Source: Ceratothoa steindachneri (taxonomy: Eukaryota; Arthropoda; Malacostraca; Isopoda; Cymothoidae). From it: DNA of 64,000 nt. Both the position numbers and the translations under genes were made by a program. Where the stretch lies: NCBI GenBank assembly GCA_963969495.1, contig OZ018328.1, forward strand, positions 130,890,545 to 130,954,544, written 5' to 3'. Of this stretch, positions 44,109 to 55,599 are shown piece after piece. Within the stretch, counting starts at the first letter, position 1. Each line of letters opens with the position of its first letter. The notes under the pieces are model-generated. The model had not been told where the DNA came from. It did not search any database and saw only the letters and a program-made list of their open reading frames with translations.

Positions 44109-45300
44109 GACCAGGTGTACGCTGTTATACGCACACTAGCCTACTGGTCCACCTAAATTAAGGCTCCACCTGGGGATGGCTCTAAGAGTGCTTTAAATAC
44201 ACAGTTAGTAGGCCAAGGAATATTCAAACACGGCTAAAAAAATATACTTTAATAGGAATAAAGATTACATACACATATCGGGCAAGTTAAATGGCAATGC
44301 AATTAAATATTGACGGTTCACGGCTAAGATGATTGACACTATCAATTAAGTTTGAACCGAGGGATAATTAATTACGAAATGATCTTACAATTATGCAAGT
44401 TCTAGAGCAAAGGGGATCCTTGAGGTTCGACGCGGTAAAGGTGGGAGGAGCGTGACGAAGCAGGGGGTTAAATCCCTTTTACCTTGATATGCGCCGAGTA
44501 GGACATGGGAGGTAAGTTCGACATTGTACTTGTGAGCCTCTCACGAGACGCTCAATCCAACTTCGGGAAATTGAAGATGGGGACTCTTATCCTTAAGAGG
44601 CAAACAGAGGATGCTTCGGGGATGACTTTTCCGATCTTTAAAATCCGAAGACGTGGTGAGAAGTGTTGAAGCGCGCCTAAAACTATCTCCACGAACAACA
44701 CTGAGTGACGATTAGCTCTTCCTTACCTCTTCGACAATCACTCAATTCTTCTCTGGACGAGAATGTAGTCGATTCCCTTTATACTAACGAAGACGTTAAC
44801 GGCTAACGTATTGGAGGGCGGCTTGATACACAATCTGCCTGTGAACTCCGAAGTCTCGAATATATACTCCGAAATTATCTAGACGGAGAGAGAGATTCAT
44901 CGCCACCAGACTTCCTTAAATGCATTGGGTCCCGATTAGGGTTCATAAAGGGAAGTCGCGATGCCCCTTTTATGGTATTTCCGCCAGATAGCCCCTTTAA
45001 AAAAAAATTATGGTCTTTCCATTGTTCTCATTTTCGCAGTATATAGGGCGGATAAATGCAGTGCTGCGAACGGGACGTGAGGCAAGACAAAATTCGTCTA
45101 CGAAAATGGGGTGGGCCAGACGGTCAACGGCGAACTGGGGAATTACATTTACTAATTCAAATGCTGGGGGATTTTGTGGTGATCCATTTACACAAAAGTT
45201 ACACACACTCTATGTACACGATCTTTCCTACGAGTGTTCCGACCGGAGCGACCATTGATTTCATTTTGGTCACGTTATCTTCCCATAAAAGTGTCATTTA
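44109..45300. other. Unassigned GC-richer segment adjoining gag
   Basis: The left border (CCAGGTGTACGC, 44109) cuts gag and resembles the left border of the 39819 insertion (CCAGGTAAACGT, with ACTGGTCCAC/CCCGGTCCAC ~40 bp further). It is therefore likely a relative of that insertion. No coding trace; right border not found; gag does not visibly resume. Confidence 0.4.
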
Positions 45301-45408
45301 ACTATTTCGTTTTATTTTTTATTAACGCCAACTCTCTAGACTGAATCGTATACAATTCCTTTTCTCACTATGTATCTATCTATAAATTTCCTTTGATAGA
45401 CAATCTCT

Positions 45409-45472
<64 letters not shown>
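45409..45472. repeat. (CT)n microsatellite
   Basis: 64-bp CT tract. The Arg-Glu reading frame on the other strand is an artefact. Confidence 0.97.
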
Positions 45473-45475
<3 letters not shown>

Positions 45476-45736
45476 CACACACAACAAACATTCACCAGAC
45501 AAAACTCCTCAGAAGCTCCACTGGTCACGCCCACCTTCTCTACGCATATAAAACAATCGTCGTACTCCATCCACCGCCTCTGTGGACAGGATTAAACATC
45601 AAGTTCAAAATGAAGTTATTTTCATCAACTTGTTTGTAGATCCAAAAATGAACTTATACATTTGATGGATACCCTCAAACGAACTCAAATCCTGAACTTG
45701 GATTTAGGTAGCAGGGAATGAAATATTTGTTCTAAC

Positions 45737-46543
45737 TTGGAACTTGTGACCCCCGCGACAATCAGAAACCCCCAATCTCAGTATATCTTTAAGGGCACTG
45801 CTCTTGAATCGAGTGACACTGAACAGGACTTGGGTGCAACTATCACTAGTGACCTCAAGTTCTCGAAACAGTGCATCGAGGCAGAGAAGAAAGCCCAAAG
45901 AATGTTAGGCTACATAAAGCGCCAGTTTGGATACCGTAACAAAGAGATAGTACTTTGTCTGTACAACTCCCTCGTTCGGCCGCACCTGGAGTATGCCGTA
46001 CAATTTTGGAGTCCTTCGTTTCGAAAGGATATCGCAAGGTTGGAACGCGTACAAGCCAGGGCAACCAAGCTGATCCCCTCTATCCGACATAAAAGTTATG
46101 AGGATAGACTAAGGGAATTAAATCTGTTCTCGCTGGAAACCCGTAGACTGCGTGGTCAGCTCATCGAAGTTTTCAAAATATTTCGAGGGTTCGACAATGT
46201 TGACGACCGGGATATTTTCACACTGAGTGAGAACAGAACGCGCAATCACGGCTTCAAACTTGAACTGAAGCGTTACAACCGCAATCTGTGTGGAATTTTT
46301 TTCACTTACAGTATCTGCGTTAAGTGGAACGCACTTCCAGTGGAAGTTGTCAACAGTGAATCTGTTGACCAGTTCAAGTCAAGACTAGACAAAGTCTTGA
46401 AAAGTGGCCGTTTAGGGACGCAAAACAATTGAGCAGCCATGTGCCTGCTCGATTGCTAGTCCAAAGGTACCCTCTTTGAATGGACCGTAAGGTCTCCTAG
46501 GGTACTTCATTTCCTTGTTACTCCTTGTTACTCCTTGTTACAA
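45737..46543 (+). pseudogene. LINE reverse transcriptase C-terminus and 3' tail
   Basis: 231 open codons matching the C-terminal region of CR1/jockey-like non-LTR retrotransposons: DTEQDLGATITSDLKFSKQC (residues ~28-46), AQRMLGYIKRQFGYRNKEI, LYNSLVRPHLEYAVQFWSP (residues ~84-102), LERVQARATKLIPSIRHKSY and ETRRLRGQLIEVFKIFRGFD, then KWNALPVEVVNSESVDQFKS near the end. The frame stops at 46432 as in full-length elements. Some 80 bp further the element ends in three CTCCTTGTTA decamers (46511-46540), the microsatellite-like 3' tail of such LINEs. The 5' part including the catalytic palm is missing, the usual 5' truncation. Confidence 0.88.
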
Positions 46544-46563
46544 GCATCAACCCCCTTCTCTCG

Positions 46564-46644
<81 letters not shown>

Positions 46645-46646
46645 AT
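46564..46646. repeat. (TA)n microsatellite
   Basis: TA tract beginning ~20 bp after the LINE tail. Confidence 0.96.
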
Positions 46647-46759
46647 CCTTCACAATGACAATTTAAAAATACACTAGATGGGAAATTGGCCAATAAAATA
46701 AAATAAATTTAGTGAAAATATTTGCGGTATTTAAAGCATTTTGATACGGATTTGGTTTA

Positions 46760-47125
46760 AAACAAGGTTGCCAAACTCCCGAAATGTGGCCTTTTTCCAG
46801 CTTAATTATATTATATATTTATTTAATTTATAATAGAAGTATCGAAATTTTGTGAATTTTTAAAAAACAAAGAATTACAAATGGTGAAGTTCAGAAAATT
46901 TATTTTTATATATCTTCTTATATAACTATATTTTAGCAACGTGATATTTTGAAAGGGGGGAAATTTAGTTTAGATTCCTTTTTAAAATTATTAGATTTGG
47001 CGAAGTTTAGAAAATTGATAAAAATTTAACCATGGCTGCTTTTTTTTAGATTTTAAATATAAATCTTAGTAGCGAAGCGCAAGTGCCCCCCGTAAGGGGG
47101 AGTGGCGAAGCCATTGCCTGGTTAT
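46760..47125 (+). repeat. R1-related repeat, copy 4
   Basis: Shares AGAATTACAAATGGTGAAGTTC (in parts: AGAATTACAAATGG, GAAGTTCAG) and the ending GCGAAGCGCAAGTGC with R1 copies. It is more diverged and has a CCCCCCGTAAGGGGG hairpin at 47086-47100. Confidence 0.6.
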
Positions 47126-47289
47126 TAATATAATAATAATAGTCATTTAATTCCCCAAGATGACAAAAATAAGTCCAAACTTTTAAGTAGCAAACCAAGT
47201 AGAACTAAAATTATATTAAAATAAAAAAATAACCTTAGAATTCATAAGCAGGGCTTCAAATTTTGAGCATCCCTCATTTATGTAATTAG

Positions 47290-48660
47290 AACGTTAAAAA
47301 TATTGACACACACTAATAGCACAGTATTCCATAGTATAGCATAATATACCATAGCTGATTAGAGCATATGCATAATATAGCTAGCATAGTATAACTTAGC
47401 ATAGTATATTATAGCATAGTATAACATACGACAGAATGGTATAGAATAGCATAGTCTAGCCTAGCCTAAAATAGCATAATATAGCCACATACTTTAGCAT
47501 AGCATAGCGTATTATTGTCTAGAATAGCATAACCTAGTATAGTATAGCATATCATAGCCAAGCATAGCGTAGTATAACCTACCCTGTTTTAGCCTAGTAT
47601 AGCCAAGCGAAGGATAACCTAGCCTAAAATAGAATAGCCTAACTAGGCCGTGCCTAACCTAGCCTAGCTTAGTATAATCTAGCTAGCCTAGTATAGCCTA
47701 CTTTATCCTATTGTAGCTTAGTATAGTATAGACTATCGTATCCTAGTATAGCCCAGCCTAGCTTAGTAGAACCTAGTCTAACCTAACATATTATAGTATA
47801 ACCTAGCTTAGCCTAGCTTAGTATAGCCTTGCCTAGCGTAGCATTGCCTAGTGTAACCTAGCTTATTATAGCATAGCATAGCCTAGCCTAACCAGGTATG
47901 GCTTAGCATCGCATGCCAGAACCTAGCCTAGCGTCGCCTATAGTATCCTAGTATAGTATAGCCATGTTAGAATAGGCTACTATAGCCTAGCTAATATATC
48001 CTTGCATACGATAGCCTAGCTAATATATCCTTGCATACGATAGCCTAGCCTGGCATACTATAGGCTAGCTTGGTATAGCCTATCCTAGCATAACCACACT
48101 TAACATAATATAGCCAAGCTTATCATATTATAACCTAACCTAGTTTATCCCAGACTAGTATAGCATACAATACCCTAGGTTAGAATAACCTTGTATAGCT
48201 TAGCCTATTATAGCCTTGGTTAGCTAGCTTATCGTAGTCTAACATAGTATTACCTAGTATTGCCTAACATAGCCTAGCATATCAGAGCATAGCCCTCCCT
48301 ATCCTATTACATTTTAGCCTATCCTAGCATAACATAGTATAGCCCTGTCTAGCCTAGCCTAGCATAGCATAGTACAACCTAGCCTAGCATTAAAAATCAT
48401 AGACAAGTATAGCCTATACTATCGTATTATACCCTAGTCAAGCATAGCTTATTATTGTCTAGCCTAACATATTATTTGCTATCCTAGGATAGCATTTTAG
48501 AGCCTAAATTAGCATAGTATATCTTACCCCTGCACTTTATATCTTAGCATAGCTTAGCATAGTATAGCCTAGCCTATAATAGCCTAGCATAGTATAGCCT
48601 ATTCTAGGCTTGCCTAGCAGAGTATAACATATTATAGCCTACTCTAGCAGAGTATTGGCC
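47290..48660 (-). repeat. Degenerate pentamer array, left arm
   Basis: About 1.37 kb made mostly of TAGCA, TAGTA, TAGCC and TAACC pentamers in irregular order. Interruptions are usually substitutions or one-base indels. No coding. It is the left outer part of a large inverted repeat; the reverse-complement array is at 52969-53985. Confidence 0.9.
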
Positions 48661-48905
48661 GAATAGGTATGTTATTGATAAAACAAAATAATTCCCGGGC
48701 AAACGTTGAGAGGACTTTGATAATTATAGTATTCGAAAGAGAATGTAAAACAACACAAGGTTTTCAAATTTCGTTAGAATCGGACGAACAGTTATGATGT
48801 TATTACAAAAAAAAACGGGGACCGACTGACCGACCGACATAGTGAGATGTAGCGTTGCTTGCGACTAGACTCTCACTCGACTAAAAATAGATATATTTAT
48901 AATAA
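48661..48905 (-). repeat. Inner module of the left arm
   Basis: Contains in reverse complement GACTCTCACTCG-like, CGGTCGGTCAGTCGGTCCCC, ATAACATCATAAC and CCGATTCTAACGAAAT blocks, matching 52600-52968. It abuts the pentamer array on its outer side, as the right module does. Confidence 0.85.
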
Positions 48906-50638
48906 ATGCCAGCAAAAATTGTGGGCGGGCATTTTCCGAAATTTAACCGTAAAAATATTATTAGTTTTCAACAGGAGCGCTAAGTTTAGTGGCACTTAGC
49001 AAGGCTATTCGAGAATTTATAAAACATAAATATTTATATCGTAGTTACCCTACTTTAGCTGCACATTGTAAATGTGAAATATGGTGACAACAATTAATCA
49101 CATCATGCAGAATTATGAAACTAACCTGAAACTGGAAACAAATCTGTAAATGGAGCGATATTTTTGCTTCACTTCCATAATTGTTATCAGCCGTGCGGTA
49201 GTACCGCTATTGACTATTAGAGATGATTGATTATATTACAAATAATCTGATGACTAGCAATATAACATTTTAATAGGCATAAAAAAATCATAATCACCAT
49301 GTATGTTATCTGCTCCTGGAAGATGTGAAAAATTACTTATTGATATGCATTTATTTGCAATAACGTCGTATTCATTACTCCATTGCCTGTCCGGAAATTT
49401 GGATCTCGTTTGACTTGTCCGAAACAGTTTGAAACACTGACATGAATATTTAGTGCAACTGTACCTTAATTTTTTTCAAAAAAACTAAAAATGGTTCTGA
49501 CTTTTACTATAAGGGAGTACTAGTATTAGATAGAAAAGTTCTTTGCCTCGGTATAAATGCTGATTAATGCATTGTTTACGATCTCAACCTTTTTTTAGTA
49601 TATTTTCTCTCTGGGTAACCCTTTAAGTTTCTTTGTTTTTAGAGGTTTACTTACATATTATTGAAACAATGAAAATAGCCTCATTTGAGAAACATTACCC
49701 GAGAACAGAGCATTTGGTAATGGCAGAGTTCCGTTAAGAATACCAATCTTACAGCCAAGGCAAATTAAATCCAGCTTCGGTAATTACACATTTTAAGTAA
49801 ATTAAACCCCCCCATGGCCGGCCCCAAGACCAGCTGAGAGAGGAGGGAGGTGCAGATACCTAGGCATTAAAACTAAAGACGGTTGTAAATAATAATTAGT
49901 GGTTGCAAGCACCTAAAACTGATAAACTAAACCTAAGTATATTAAAGCAGCGCCGTAATGGCCTTTTTATGAGCTGAAGAAACCAATTCATTATTTTAGC
50001 TATAACGAAGCTTGGTTAATTGTTGTTAAGCTGAGTTTCAGCTGAATGCAGTGTTAGAAAAAGAGGAAATTGTTTCATATTTGTGATGGCGTATTCACGA
50101 AAGGTGTTTCGTATATTTTTGTTTGTGCATTATAAGGCCTTTGATACATGAGGACTTAAAAGACCTTGATAACTTAGTAGATGAGGACTATATCGATATA
50201 ATACCTAATAAGATTTCATTTTAAAGGAGCAGAGTTTCTAGTTTTCAATAAAACCACATAAAGAACGATTGAAACAATCATAATGAAGAATTCCTTTGTG
50301 AAGTATAATCAGTTTCCTGCTGTTCCACACACTGGTACAAATACATTCGGTTTTACAGGCTGATGCCCTGTAAAAATATATCTTTTTCAATTAAGAATGA
50401 CTTGAATGGCCGGAGGATAATTTAGATCGATTTCCATCTTCTCGGCAAAGAAACCGTTCATAAAATAATAGAGAAATTTCCAAAAATGGAAGTGTTGGTC
50501 GATAATTCCCTCTGATCCTAAATGAAGTAGGGAGAGAGAAATAACTGACAAAGAGACACGTACAGAAGCACAACCGATACCATTGTATGAGAGCGGCAAC
50601 GAGGCACGATTTTTCAAACCACTGTTTGCTTAAAGGTC
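48906..50638. other. Spacer, no gene recognised
   Basis: Left 1.7 kb of the 3.7-kb spacer between the inverted arms. Both strands checked, no element recognised. Confidence 0.5.
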
Positions 50639-51260
50639 TAAATGAAAATTAACTCACCGTTAAAGAAGGAGAGTGAAGAGAACTCCGCGCAGGAGGCGGG
50701 ATCTGAAAAAGCCAGTCGTCAGTCGACCTCGTTAACGGGAAGCGAATGACGCCATCGGGGATGCATGGATCGACCCGGTGATGGAGGAGGAGCCGAGGTA
50801 TCGTGGCGAATAGACTTCTGCCCACCTCCACACGATTGCTGACGCTTGTAGCCGATGGCGCCGTGAGAGCCGATCTCACCGTCGCCGCCGACCTGGCAGG
50901 GAAGGCAGGACGCGAGAGAAGGCCATTTATCATTCCGCAATGAGCCTTTATGAGGCTGTATTGTGGCGCTGATCCGCGTCGCCTCTCATACACCCGCGGC
51001 TGAGCGGCCGAATAGGTCAGTAGACGCTCTTTCTGATTGAATCTGCGCCCGGGACTGCGGCGCAGAGGCTCCAGGGAACAAACGACCGACCTGGACCGCA
51101 ATAACAGTGGGTGGCTCACTGTAAAGTGCGGGGTGGTGCAAACGGGGCGGGCTTGCGCAAATCGAGACGATCAAGAGGTGTTTTCATGGCGTCTCGGTCA
51201 GCCGGGTTCGCTTGGGTGGTCGAGTCCCGCTCTCCTTTATTCTTCCTCCTACGATGAATT
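50639..51260. promoter_or_regulatory. GC- and CpG-rich segment, possible CpG island
   Basis: The most GC-rich stretch in the window, dense in CG dinucleotides, in otherwise AT-rich DNA. Long frames are open on both strands (reverse 50649-51119, forward 51037-51309), as expected from composition, and none shows a domain. It could be a promoter-associated island or first exon of a host gene, or the body of an unclassified insertion. Nothing nearby decides. Confidence 0.35.
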
Positions 51261-51462
51261 GACGATAATGCGAAAACACAACCTTTTCCTTCTTTTGACA
51301 TACGTTTAATGAGACATTTTCCTTTATTATTTTCCGTTTCCTTTCACTTTTTAATTTTTTTTACGGCCGTTTTGCTCTCGTCCTAATATTAAGCGTGGGT
51401 TTCGATGCAATAAAATGGCCATAAATGAAAGCGCTCTTTCAATGTAGAGAACACATTCCGGT

Positions 51463-51538
<76 letters not shown>
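51463..51538. repeat. (TA)n microsatellite
   Basis: TA tract in the spacer. The following 400 bp to 51940 have no recognised feature. Confidence 0.96.
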
Positions 51539-51542
<4 letters not shown>

Positions 51543-51941
51543 TTAAAGATGCTGGAAGAAACCAAATGTAGGGCAGTATTTATTCAGGTCTGTAACAAGG
51601 AATTTAGTTAGGAAAAAAAACATTACTACAATAAATATGGAGGTTTAAATAGTACGGTATCAAAAGAAACATGCTACTAATTATGGTTACAACACATTTT
51701 ATAAAATGGTACAGCCATTAAAATTAGAGCCTACAAATGAACGGCGATAGGGGTATGCATATGGGGATAAAGAAGACAGCAGCTTACCTTGTAAAACAGC
51801 GGGAGAATCGCCTTTGGATAGGATGAGGAGATGAGAGGTAATAGGGAAATTAGTTGGCGGCTGGAGGGAAGGAGTTAAACTTTTCTCGGGGGGAGAGGGG
51901 GTCCATCGAGATTGAGGATGACGGATGCCCTCTTGAGGGCA

Positions 51942-52544
51942 TCAACCTGCACTAGGTTTAAACGGATAGGAATGTGTGCAGTCTTCGGACCCGTATCTTG
52001 ACCGAGGGGAGAGGCTCGAAACAACCAGGCTTAATCCTCGGGTGCAGGGAGCTACCGAAACACCGGTCTGTTGGTGCTCGCCTATAGGTACTCCCGAGCC
52101 TGGTTTGTGATCGAAGTATCCTTCCTCTAGCCTTTGCCTAAAAAGGCAAACCCACAAGGCAGTTGTATCATTGTTGAAGGAAGGCCTTAACATTCTTATG
52201 AATTGCGATTCATGAATACAGAGGGAACTTTCATTATTGCAATGGAATGGTTGATTTCGTTTTACGTTTCACGAGATGATCTCCAATAGCTGAAGGCTCT
52301 TTATGGTTTAGGAGGTTGGTCAGTCTCATTACTAATGATTCAATGATAAAACTCTCATCTCCAAAGACCTTAAGGTGTTGCCTATATAGGTGCCTCGATC
52401 ACAGGAGGACATGTAAAGAGGTATACAAGGCAGCTCCCGGGAAACCGCGAAAGTATGATCTTTGCATGTAACAGTAAATATACGAGTACTTAAAAACTGA
52501 GCTAGCTTGGTTTTTAAATGAAAAATGCAATTAAAAAACATCAA
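51942..52544 (-). pseudogene. PLE/GIY-YIG fragment
   Basis: The reverse strand reads LYMSSCDRGTYIGNTLRSLE followed by MRVL (52350-52420), a GIY-YIG start of the CxxCxxGxYIGxTxRxL type, then a PSAIGDHLVK piece (52260-52310), and after frame breaks QFIRMLRPSFNNDTTALWVC (52130-52200), which matches the LKPxLNN tail of these domains. It is a decayed C-terminal part of a Penelope-like or related element. It abuts the inner module of the right inverted arm. Confidence 0.55.
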
Positions 52545-52599
52545 GGGTGATACATGGGCGTTTTCTTTATAAGGTCGGGCAGAAATCGTTGATTTGATT

Positions 52600-52968
52600 T
52601 TTAGTCGCGTGCGAGTCTAATCGTGAGCGACTCTACATCTCGGTCGTTCGGTCGGTCGGTCCCCGTTTATATATTTTTTTTGTTTTTGTGATAACATCAT
52701 AACTATTCGACCGATTCTAACGAAATCTGAAAACCTGATGTTGTTTTAAATTCTCCTTCGAAAGCTATAAATGCCAAAGTCCTCCCGAGATTAGCCCAGG
52801 AATTACTTGGTTTTGACAATAACATCATAACTATTTGGCCGATTCTAACAGAATTTGAAACACTTATGTTGTTTTGCATTCTCTTCCGAATGATATAATT
52901 GCCAAAGTCTTCCCAAGGTTAGCCTGGAAATTATTTTGTTTTGTCAAAACATCGTTCGGCCGATACTC
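52600..52968 (+). repeat. Inner module of the right arm, internally duplicated
   Basis: Begins CGTGCGAGTCTAATCGTGAG, includes CGGTCGTTCGGTCGGTCGGT and then two copies (52690-52810, 52815-52960) of a ~125-bp unit with ATAACATCATAACTATT, CCGATTCTAAC, ATGTTGTTTT and GCCAAAGTC(C/T)TCCC. The left module has one such unit. Confidence 0.85.
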
Positions 52969-53985
52969 TGCTAGAGTAGAGTAAGCTATAATATGCTATA
53001 CTCTGCTAGGCAAGCCTAGAATAGGCTATACTCTGCTAGGTTATACTATGCTAAGCTATGCTAAGATGTAATGTACAAGGGTAAGATAACTATACTAATT
53101 TAGGCTATAAAATGCTATGCTAGAAGATTATATAGTATGTTAGGATAGACAATACTAATCTATGCTTGACTAGGGTATAATACGATAGTTTCGGCTATAC
53201 TTGTCTAGGATAGTTAACGCTAAGCTAGGTTATACTATGCTAGGATAAGCTAAGCTATGCTAAGCTATACTAGGCTAGATAGGGCTATAATATGCTATGC
53301 TAGGGTGGGCCGAAATATAATAGGCTAGGGAGGGCTATACTCTGCTATGCTAGACCATGCTAGACAATACTATTTTAGGGTACGATAGGCTAGCTAACCA
53401 AGTCTATAATAGCTAAGCTATGTAAAGTTATTCTAGTCTAGAGTATGGTATGCTATACTAGTCTAGGATATACTAGGTTGGCTATAATATGATACGCTTG
53501 GCTATATTATGTTAGGTGTGGTTATGCTAGGATAAGCTATACCAAACTAGCCTATAGTATGCTATGCTATGCTATCGTATGCAAGGATATATTTGCTAGG
53601 CTATAGTAGACTATTCTAGCTTGACTATACTAGGCTAGGCTATACTAGGATACGATAAAATAGGCTATAGTAAGCTAAGGTAGGATAAAGTAGGCTATAC
53701 TATGCTAGGTTATACTAGGCTAGCTAGATTATACTAAGCTAGGTTAGGTTAGGCCCGGCACAACTAGACAATTCTATTTTAGGATAGGCTATACCTATGT
53801 TTGGCTAGGCTTGGCTATACTGAGCTAAAACAGGGTAGGCTATACTATGCTATGCTATACTAGGCAAGTTAAGGCTAGGCTATACTAGCCTAAACTAGGC
53901 TATACTACGCTATGCTATGCTAGACAATACTGCGCCATGCTAGGCTGGGCTGTTCTCTACTATGTTATGCTAAGGTATGTAGCTA
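52969..53985 (+). repeat. Degenerate pentamer array, right arm
   Basis: About 1.0 kb of TGCTA, TACTA, GGCTA and GGTTA pentamers, the reverse complement of the left array units. The element boundary on the outer side is around 53990. Confidence 0.9.
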
Positions 53986-55599
53986 TACCAAGGTTCTCCC
54001 ATAATTACTCCGCGAATTATTTTATAGTTTTGAAGGTCGTAAGATCATAAAGCAGAATAAATAAAGGCACACGGCTTTTTGGTCAGCAACCCTTGTTAAG
54101 AGCTCATGGGATCTTGCTTACAGGAAATTTCTTAGTGAGCTGGAGGGACCGGAAGAAGGAGCTGGTTACACCATCGCAAGGGAATGTGGCTTCAGAGGTG
54201 AGGGCTTACAATCTAAGGGCATTTTGTCTTTTAAATAATCAGAAATCATAAAGTCGTTGCAAGGAGGGGGGGCAACTCGTACGACTTGTTCCTGAATTTT
54301 GCTGAATTTAACTTTAAACAATGGTTTTAGGGGGCTGAATTCCTCTGGTTTCTTAACAAAAGTGAAGTATTTCTATATACTTATACACATATATACATTT
54401 GTTTGTATTTTATATTCACCTAAGGACTATAATTTAAAGTATACAGATATAAAGTTTAACTTAATGCTGGAAGCGGGTCTGTGAGAAAATTAGTTACTTT
54501 TTTTATTCTATTTAATTTACTCTTGTTGGTCGCTTGGTTTATTTCCTGAACAAAGATTTCCTAAATTTTATAGTTAAGGAATTATTGAGAAAATTATCTA
54601 AACATTCAAAGTCTTCATGCAGAGACGCACAATCGAAAATAATGATATGCGCTGTGAAGTAAGGTTTTGATTTTAAATAGATGATCACAAAATAAAATTT
54701 GTTTGTTAGAATTATCTTTCGAACTGATAGATTTTTTACCCTCTAGCTTTTTTTCTTCTATCTACTCTCTTTTGTCTGTCTATTTTAACACAGGTGTCTT
54801 CAGGTTTTCATCTTGAGCGAACCCCGCGCTGTTGATCACTGGTTTATGGTCTTGTTTTCAGGCGGAGCAGCCTATGAGTTTATAAGCTCTGGATTAGGAG
54901 TTTTCCATTTGAATAGGCACTTACTACTCTGGAAGATGGCTTGAGTTACAAGGCATGTTGGAGGAAAGGGGCGAGGTTTTGTTGTGTTCGTGTTCGCTCT
55001 CAAATTCCATCCAAGCACATTTCTAGGTTATAAATGATGGATTTGTTCTTGGATTCAACCTGAATGTTATTTGTGTGGAGTGTTTTTGCATTTCGTGTAT
55101 CTCAGTTTGGTAGGTGGTTGTACCTTGTTTTTTGGCATTGTAGGCAATTTATTATGCACACATTTAAATTCTATGTCATATCCTTGCACACAAATCTGTC
55201 TAGGAATGATTTGATTCGAGAGTGGAGTGAGCCCCAAACTGACCAAGATTATGATAATAATCGAAGACAAGCTTGCAAAAGTCAGTAGTGAGATTAGGAC
55301 GAACAAGACCTTTTGAATGATCACAGATAATTAAGGTAAGATAAAACGATCTTATGAAACAAAAATAAAGTGGCAGGAGTCTCTTGCAAAGAAAATAATT
55401 CCGGATGGGATAGTTGATATTTTGCTAGTTTCCTGATTTTTCACAGAATATGAAGGAATCGTTGCTTCAATATACTGATATGATTTGATCATTACCTTTC
55501 CATTTTGTGATGATGATAGTGTTGCACCTTGTGACTGTCGATTGTTACATGGCTTATAAACTCTCAGGTGAGAGCCTCCCTTGCAGAGAGCCTTGTTGA
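53986..55599. other. No gene recognised, one exon-like stretch
   Basis: AT-rich. The only hint of a host gene is 54124-54197: TCTTGCTTACAG before it is a good 3' splice site and AG/GTGAGG after it a good 5' splice site. The enclosed 74 bp are open in two frames. Frames at 54299-54484 and 55064-55324 have no recognisable domain. Confidence 0.35.

Larger units (their letters stand above)
38150..44110 (-). mobile_element. BEL/Pao LTR retrotransposon, nearly complete, interrupted
   Basis: On the reverse strand the internal region runs gag (44108 to 43270), protease (43212 to ~42500), reverse transcriptase (~42450 to 41543), RNase H (41431 to 40880), integrase (39818 to ~38700) and a C-terminal DUF5641-type region (38686 to ~38207). 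This is the standard BEL/Pao order and about the expected size after removing the 1.04-kb insertion at 39819-40863. LTRs were not identified; the gag start is cut by other sequence at about 44110. Parts have frameshifts, so the copy is inactive. Confidence 0.9.

Noticed and set aside
45376..45570. Arg-Glu repeat protein on the reverse strand
   Set aside because: Translation of the (CT)n microsatellite.
46434..46510. Independent gene after the LINE ORF
   Set aside because: The stretch is the LINE 3' untranslated region leading to the decamer tail.
47290..48660. True telomere tract
   Set aside because: Units are highly mixed, the array lies inside the window next to a defined module, and an inverted partner exists.
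50649..51119. 156-codon reverse-strand ORF in the CpG-rich segment
   Set aside because: High GC lowers stop frequency on all frames and both strands are open; Arg/Ser-rich sequence without a domain.
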